Of a stretch of 64,000 nucleotides of DNA, positions 57,765 through 64,000 are shown in pieces. A program made the position numbers and the translations under genes. Numbering within the stretch: the stretch's first letter is position 1; each line of letters opens with the position of its first letter. Below the pieces are notes generated by a model. The model worked only from the letters and a program-made list of their open reading frames with translations. It was not told where the DNA came from and made no database searches. The stretch covers positions 194,397 to 258,396 of the forward strand of contig NW_019091569.1 of the NCBI RefSeq assembly GCF_001949145.1, written 5' to 3'. Source of the stretch: Acanthaster planci. Taxonomy: Eukaryota; Echinodermata; Asteroidea; Valvatida; Acanthasteridae.

Positions 57765-58121
57765 ATGAATTATAATTGATTAAAAAAAATGGTTGCTTTT
57801 CAGCAAAAACCCGAAAAAACTTATCCGAATTTTAAAGTAGGTGATAAAATTCGTACCTACTGATTAATTCAAGAGGGAAAAAAAGATCGTCAACAAATTT
57901 TCGAAGGAGTTGTTATTTCTATTCGCGGAGTTTTAAACAATAAAAGTTTTACTATTCGAAAATATTCAGGTGAAATTGGAGTCGAAAAAACATTTCTTTA
58001 TAATTCACCGAAACTAAAAAAAATTGAATTATTGACAAGGGGTAAAGTAAGACGAGCTAAATTATATTATTTGCGAAATTTACGAGGAAAAGCAGCTCGA
58101 ATTAAAGAAATCAAGGATTAA
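57765..58121 (+). CDS. rplS: 50S ribosomal protein L19
   Basis: 118 residues. The L19 pattern [33 protein letters not shown] and the later [24 protein letters not shown] are clear. ATG 57765; an internal ATG eight codons on also matches the usual start. UGA codons at residues 5 and 33 are Trp. Confidence 0.97.
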
Positions 58122-58172
58122 AAAAATAATAGACGACAAAGCCGGACAAATTCGACTATTGCCTGCCTATAC

Positions 58173-58841
58173 ATGAAATTAGAAAAATTTTTAAGCAACT
58201 TAAATATTAAGCATAAAGATTTAACTCTTTATCAAACAGCTTTGACACACAGTTCGTATCTCAACGAACAAAAATTGTTTTCTCAAGAAAACTATGAAAA
58301 TTTAGAATTTTTGGGTGATAGCATTATTAATTTCATTGTAGTTGACTTTATTTATTCTCATAAAAATAAATTTTCTAAAAATTTAACAATCTGAAAAAAT
58401 TTTTTAATTAGTAACGAAATTTTGTATTTAGTGGCAAAAAAATTGAAACTACATAATTTTTTAAAATTGAGTACCGGTTTGAAAAAACAAAAATTTAAAA
58501 AATCTATTTTAGCTGATTGTTTTGAAGCATTTATTGCGGCAATTTATTTAGATTTAAAAGATTTAGTTTTTTTGAAAAAGTTTGTTTCTCAGTACTTAAT
58601 TTTGCCTCATTGAAAACAGATGATTAATTCAATTGATTATAAAACTACTTTACAAGAATATATTCAAAAATTGGATAAGAAATTACCCGATTTATATCAT
58701 TCAGTTAAACAAAATAACGAATATAAAGTAACTTGTGAATATAAAAATTTTAAAACTATTTCACACAATATAAACAAAAAAATTGCTACCAAAGAAGCGG
58801 CCCGTTTAATGCTAATTAAATTGGAAGTTTTGAAAAAATAA
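58173..58841 (+). CDS. rnc: Ribonuclease III
   Basis: Cuts double-stranded RNA, e.g. rRNA precursors. 222 residues; signature NLEFLGDSIINF near 44-55, second acidic site in ADCFEAFIAAIY, and a C-terminal dsRNA-binding domain (from about 150: DYKTTLQEYIQK through KEAARLMLIKL). Normal length and intact. Confidence 0.95.
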
Positions 58842-58843
58842 CA

Positions 58844-59815
58844 ATGATAAAAGCATTTTTAATCTTAACTAATCAAAAAATAAAAAAGTTTTTTTGGCTT
58901 ATTTTTTTGATTTTTTATTTTGCCTCTTTTTTTGCATCTTTTTTAGTAGGTTTTATTCCAATTCATACAATTATAGCGGGAGGTTCAACCTCGGTTTATC
59001 CTCTGTTTCAAAAATTAGTTAATGAAATCACCGACAAAGAATTTCAATATCAATATGTTTCCAGTGGAAGTTATGCCGGATTATGAAGTGTGTTGGATCA
59101 ACGTTTTAGCATTGGTTTTATGAGTAAAGAATTTGATTTAAAAAAGGATGAGGAAGTAAAAGAAATTTTGTCACAAAATCAATTTCAACTAAATCAATTT
59201 TCTCTGGCAAAAGATGGCATTATTGTAATTTATCATTTACCCACAAATTGTGAACTTCGCGATGAAAAAACTCGATTAAATCTATCCTCCGACGAACTTT
59301 TTTTTATTTACACATCACCTAATTCTATTGATTGAAACGAATTAGATGATGTTACTTGTAGTTCTGCAAACCAAAAAATTTTTCGTGCTAGTCGTGAAAA
59401 TGGTTCTGGAACAAGAAGTACTTTTGAAAATATAGTTTGAGCAAATCGAGCAACCGATCATAAAAGTATTGAGGCTGAAAATGTGTCCAAATCTTCCGGC
59501 CCAATTTTAAAAGATATTGAACGAAATGAAGGATGAATGGCATATGTAAGTTATGCTTTTGCTTCCAATATTTCACTTCTTCATGCTCAAAATTCTCGAA
59601 TTAATTACATTACCTACAACGGAATAGAAGCAAACGACTCAAACATTCGCAACGAGACTTATATGTTATTTCGCCCTTTTATTGGTTTTTATTTAGAACA
59701 AAATAAGAACTTATTAAAAGATTTATTAGAATTTTTTGCTTCCGAAACGGTTCAAAATATTTTTCTTCATTCAAACTATATTTATGATTTTCGGGAAATT
59801 GAATTAAATGATTAG
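58844..59815 (+). CDS. pstS: Phosphate-binding protein PstS, membrane-anchored
   Basis: Extracellular phosphate receptor of the Pst importer. 323 residues, N-terminal hydrophobic anchor (about 17-40), then phosphate-contact motifs AGGSTSVYPL and NGSGTRSTFE. There is no Cys lipobox, so the anchor helix probably holds the protein instead of a lipid. Overlaps pstCA by 8 nt. Confidence 0.9.
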
Positions 59816-61664
59816 TCTGAAAAAGAAAAACAATTCACTTAAAAAATTCGATATTACTCGTTTTTTTTCTTATTTAATTACAATTTTGGCTGTAGTTTTA
59901 ACTTTTTCGGTAATTGTTTTTATTGTTATTAAATCTTCTCATTTATTACAAAATAAAAATTTTTTTACGGAATTTTTATTTCATGACAATTGATCGCCCA
60001 ATAAAGAATTTGGAATTTGAAATTTTATTGTATCTACTTTTTGAGTTGTTTTTCTGACGATGATTTTTACTTTTTTTATCAATTTTTTTGCCTCAGTTTT
60101 TATTTCTCAATTTTTACCCAATTGATTCAAGAAAAAAATTATTTTTTTATTAAGAGTTTTTTCGGGAATTCCGTCAATTTTGTTTGGTGTCTTCGGGGCC
60201 TTTGTTTTAGTTAATTTTTTACAAAAGTTAGGAGTCGCTCAACCAAAAAGTATGTTCGCGGCTATTTTAATTTTAACTTTTATGGTTTTGCCCACAACTT
60301 TAACACTTACTATTGATGTAATTCAGAATGTTTCGAAAAATTATAAATATAGTGGATTTGCCCTGGGAATTAAACCAATTTATGTCGCTTTTGATATTAT
60401 TTATCGCTGTTGCACACGAAAAGTGATTATGATTCTTTTTTTAGGGTTTGCCCGCGCGATCGGAGAAGTTACGGCAATTGCTTTAGTGGCCGGTAATGCC
60501 AATAAAGCTCCTGATTTAGCCAGTGGAGCACAAAACTTTTTTTTTACTTCAATTAGCACGCTTTCTTCTTTAATTGGATTGGAAATAGCTGAACATTTTG
60601 GAAAATTACACGAATCCGCTTTATTTGGAGTAGCTTTGATTATTATGTTAATTGTTTTTTTAGTAAATTTTTTATTCTTTTTTCTTTTACAAAGCGAAAA
60701 AAGAGAACTTTTACCTTTTAAACTAAAATCACTGATTTCTTATAAATTTCACAATACTTTTTTTAGCAAATATTATATTTTTTTAGCAAAATTAAGACAT
60801 AAAATTTTGCCTTATTTACGTTGATTTTTTATGATTTTCAGTTTCGGGTTATTAGTTTTGGGCTTTGGTTGATTAGTTGGTGACATTCTTTATCGCGGCA
60901 TGATTGGTTTTGTGAGTAATAATTTTCAAGGTTTTCATAATTTGGTGACTTTATCAGGGAATCACGGTTTATTAGGAGTCCTTTCGACTACCGGAATTTT
61001 AATTTTAGGTAGTTTGGTTTTTGCTTTTCCTTTATCTTTTTTTGTGGCAATTTATTTAAGCGAATACGCTCCATATTCGCGAATTAATAAAAAAATTAGT
61101 AAAATAGTTCGTTTTATCATATATCAATTATCCAGTTCTCCTACTATCATTTTCGGACTTTTCGGATTAGCTTTATTTGTTTCTCTTTTTGGTTTTGGAT
61201 TTACTTTATTATCGGCATCTTTAACTATGGTTTTAATTATTTTTCCCATTATGACCAAAGCGATTTTACAAAATTTGGAAAGTGTTCCCGATTCTTATCG
61301 TTTTGCGGCATATGGTTTAGGATTGAGTCGGCAACAAATAATTTGAAAAGTCATTGTGCCATTTGCCTTTAAAGGAATTCTGGTTTCCTGAATTTTAGGA
61401 GCGAATAAAGTTATTGCTGAATCGGCAGCGTTGTTGGTGATTTTGGGAAATTCGGCCTTCTTTCCGACTCGTGGTTTTTTTTCTTCCGGGCGTACTTTAG
61501 CGACTCATATTTATTTTTTACAAAGCGAGTCAATTCTCAGCGCAACGGAAATTGAACATTTATCATATCAAGCCGCATTACTCACTATTTTAATAATTTT
61601 TTTTACGAACTGATTGATTGTTAAATTGACCAAAAAGCGAACGTTTAAAGTAAAATCTAACTAA
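59808..61664 (+). CDS. pstCA: Phosphate ABC permease PstC-PstA fusion
   Basis: A 618-residue permease with two PstC/PstA-like halves of about six helices each in one frame: the EAA-like GFARAIGEVTAIALVAGN loop in the first half and GANKVIAESAALLVILGN in the second. The first half reads GIPSILFGVFG and the second SSPTIIFGLFG, both Pst signatures. The fused form is known in M. genitalium/pneumoniae. UGA codons at 59993, 60826 and 61346 join the fragments. Confidence 0.93.
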
Positions 61665-61678
61665 ATATAAAAATTTCC

Positions 61679-62464
61679 ATGAATAAACAAAAAAATAAAA
61701 AAACTATTATTGAATTTAAGAATTTTTCTTTTTACTACAATAAAAATGATAAGAAACCGATTCTGACACAAATAAATTGAAAGATTCCCTACAATCATGT
61801 TACTTCGATTATCGGTCGCAGCGGATCCGGTAAATCTACTCTTTTATGATCTATCAATCGTATGCACGAATTACGAGCGGATTCAATGATAAAAGGAGAT
61901 ATTCTTTTTAATAATTTATCGATTTATGACAAATCCGTTAATCCGATTGAGTTACGGCAAAAAATTGGAATTGTCTTTCAAAAACCAACTCCTTTTAAAA
62001 TGTCAATTTTTGAAAATGTTGCTTTTTCTCTTCGAATGAAGGGATTACATGATCCAAAAAAACTTCAAAAAATTGTCGAAACTTCATTAAAATCCGTTTT
62101 GTTATGAGATGAAGTAAAAGATCGCCTTCATAGTAAAGCCACGGAGTTATCCGGCGGTCAACAACAAAGATTATGTATCGCTCGTTGTATTGCAAACAAG
62201 CCCAGCGTTATTTTATTTGATGAACCAACCAGTTCACTTGATCCAATTGCTCGAGAAAAAATTGAAAATTTGATTTTTGCATTGAAAAAAGAATATACAA
62301 TTATTCTTATTACTCACTCTTTAAAAGAAGCGACAAAAGTGTCAGACTATACTTTGTTTGTTGATAAAGGGCAAATTATTGAGTTTGGTAAAACCACTCA
62401 TCTCTTTACAGAACCAAAAAATAAACTTACAATGGAATATATAAACAATCGATTGGATAATTAA
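61679..62464 (+). CDS. pstB: Phosphate ABC transporter ATPase PstB
   Basis: 261 residues. Walker [11 protein letters not shown]-loop VFQKPTPF, signature LSGGQQQRL, Walker [14 protein letters not shown] and switch His ITHS. The Q-loop FQKPTPF is the PstB hallmark. Sits 14 nt after pstCA. Confidence 0.96.
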
Positions 62465-62466
62465 TT

Positions 62467-63114
62467 ATGGAATCATTAGTTAAAAAAAGAATTAAGACTT
62501 TAAATGAATTGGTTTGCGGATTGTTTGATAAAACCAAAAAACAGCATTTAAATTGTATTGAAGCCATAAAAGAAAATAAAAAAGATTTATTAGAAAAAAT
62601 AATTAACAATGAAAAAACAATTAACAAAAATTATCATTATATATTTAAACAAATTATTTATTCGCTCGCGATTTTTAATTTATATGCCAAAGATCTAAGA
62701 AAATTAATGTCTCTGTCTTTCATCATTACAGAAATTGAAAGAATCGCGGATTATGCTCATAATATTGCTAAAATCTATGTTTTAGCGGAAACTAAATTTG
62801 AAGAGAATTTATTTTTGAATAAATGAGAATTATTAATGGAAAGATTTAATAAGGTGGAAAGACTTATGAAAAATGCCACTTTACCGATCATCAAAGATGA
62901 TTTACAACAAGATCAAAGATTTGAAATTAATCAACTTTTGTCCGAATTAACAAAAGAAAAGAAAATTCAACATCATTTTGGATTATCAAAAAAAACTTAT
63001 TATTTTTTTTTGCGGTTTAAATTTTTAGATCGTACGAATGATCGTCTTAATAATATTGTTGAATATTTATTATTCAAAAAAAGTTTTACGGAATTTCAAA
63101 AATTATCAAATTAA
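62467..63114 (+). CDS. phoU: Phosphate transport regulator PhoU
   Basis: 215 residues, all-helical with two PhoU repeats: LRKLMSLSFIITEIERIADYAHNIAKI (first, with the E-x-x-R-x-x-D metal motif) and the second with FKFLDRTNDRLNNIVEYLL (motif E-x-x-D). It damps phosphate uptake. Two nt after pstB. Confidence 0.92.
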
Positions 63115-63116
63115 GA

Positions 63117-63893
63117 ATGTTAAATATTTTATTTGTTGGCGATGTATATGGAAAAACCGGTAGGCAAATTTTATTGCAAAAAATTCAAGAATTAAAAGTT
63201 ACGGAAAATATTCAATTTGTGATTGCGAATACCGAAAATGCCACCAATGGAAAAGCCATTTCCTGAGCTCATTATCAACATTTGGAAAAAAACGGAGTCG
63301 ATTGTTTTACCATGGGAAATCATACATTTACTCATGTAGATATTTTAGAAAAAATTAATCAGATGAACAAAATGATTCGTCCTCTCAATTATTTATCCGG
63401 AACTCCGGGATGTGGCAGTCGTATTTTCGAAGTTCAAAATTTAAAGATTAGAATTATTAATTTACTCGGTCGTCATTTTATGAATGTTAATGTATTAAAT
63501 CCTTTTTTTGAATTGGAAAAAATATTAAATAAAGAAAAAGTTGATATTAACATTGTTGACTTTCATGCCGAAACTACAGCCGAAAAAATTGCTTTAGGTT
63601 ACGCCTTTGATGGTCAAATTTCAGCTTTGCTTGGTACTCACACTCATGTGCAAACCAACGATGCTCGTTTTCTTAAAAAAGGTACTTTTTTTATCACTGA
63701 TGTGGGCATGACTGGACCGCATCATTCAATTATCGGAGCAAAGGCAGATGGTATCTTAAAAAAAGAAACATCTAGTCTTCCTTTTCGGATTCGGCCCGCT
63801 CAAGATGATGGTCAATTTTCCGGAGTTATTTTACAAATTGATGAAAAACAAAAAAAAATAGTGAATTTTAAAATTATTTATCAAATTTTATAA
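63117..63893 (+). CDS. ymdB: YmdB-family metallophosphoesterase
   Basis: 258 residues. Metal ligands in FVGDVYGKTGR, ANTENATNG, MGNHTF, DFHAETTAEK and GTHTHVQTND. This family (TIGR00282) has phosphodiesterase activity toward cyclic nucleotides in Bacillus and lies next to rny there; here rny is at the other end of the window. UGA at 63265 is Trp. It follows phoU by 2 nt. Confidence 0.93.
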
Positions 63894-64000
63894 TTTTTTG
63901 AAAATTTTTTATTTCCCTGAATTTTAAAATAAAAGCCACAACGAAAATCAATAAAATCACTGATTAATCAATATCAAAAATTTAGAATTTTTTTATTCAT
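63894..64000. other. Window end, no assignable gene
   Basis: 107 nt of AT-rich DNA after ymdB. A minus-strand open frame with ATG at 64000 gives about 40 residues (MNKKILNFWYW...) with no known motif and runs into ymdB; it could be the 5' end or, equally, noise. Nothing is assigned. Confidence 0.3.

Noticed and set aside
59808-61664. PstC-PstA fusion as a novelty
   Set aside because: The fused permease is already known in M. genitalium/pneumoniae, so it is annotated but not scored as new.

Overview
The window comes from a wall-less mollicute (Mycoplasma-like, or a relative such as Hepatoplasma) that uses genetic code 4. The DNA is very AT-rich. UGA is read as Trp in nearly every gene: with UGA as stop, most conserved proteins (RNase Y, RNase J, EF-G, LeuRS, PstCA) break into fragments, while with UGA as Trp they become full-length. 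Only RF1 (prfA) is seen, and genes are tightly packed with many 4-23 nt overlaps. The species cannot be named from the sequence. The gmk-PP2C-PrkC order and the fused PstCA recall the M. genitalium/pneumoniae lineage. The gpsB-rnpB and tdk-prfA-prmC-tsaC neighbourhoods recall Bacillus.

Layout. 1-10.5 kb: end of an unknown gene, deoA, then a leftward block (rny, recA, rnpB, gpsB, hup, a fused cmk-der, a coiled-coil membrane protein, an ECF S-like membrane protein), ppa rightward, and RNase J leftward. 10.8-15.5 kb: a fused rsmD-gmk, a PP2C phosphatase, a PrkC kinase, then convergent pepP and era. 15.6-18 kb: a peptidase-C39 ABC exporter with a small membrane partner. 18.1-28 kb rightward: nfo, nusB, metK, a small cationic membrane protein, an NSS-family Na+ symporter, a phosphohexomutase, thymidine kinase copy 1, rpsL-rpsG-fusA. 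28-35.4 kb leftward: tsaC, prmC, prfA, thymidine kinase copy 2, nrnA, asnS, a YitT-like protein, a small membrane protein, upp. 35.4-49.7 kb rightward: the F0F1-ATPase operon atpBEFHAGDC, secA, lgt, a cation/Ca2+ exchanger, secG, smpB, tmRNA, a diadenylate cyclase and mgtE. 49.8-54.4 kb: tRNA-His, thymidine kinase-like copy 3, a P-loop kinase, tsaE, tsaB, leuS. 54.5-57.7 kb: an XRE regulator, two membrane proteins, lepA. 57.8-64 kb: rplS, rnc, pstS-pstCA-pstB-phoU, ymdB.

How the genes fit together. Nucleotide salvage is prominent: deoA, upp, cmk, gmk and three thymidine kinase-type genes. RNA turnover and maturation are well represented (RNase Y, J, III, P, NrnA). The t6A pathway has three members here (TsaB, TsaC, TsaE). 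Ribosome rescue has both SmpB and tmRNA. Phosphate uptake and signalling (Pst/PhoU), c-di-AMP synthesis next to Mg2+ transport, and a Ser/Thr kinase-phosphatase pair supply regulation.

Most unusual points: two apparent gene fusions (Cmk-Der, with the Der KH domain absent, and RsmD-Gmk); three divergent thymidine kinase paralogues within 26 kb; a bacteriocin-type C39 exporter; a LeuRS whose editing motifs are unrecognisable; an atypical tmRNA tag; a diadenylate cyclase with RHL in place of RHR; and a 72-nt antisense coding overlap between prkC and pepP. No rRNA, insertion sequence, CRISPR array or prophage was seen.
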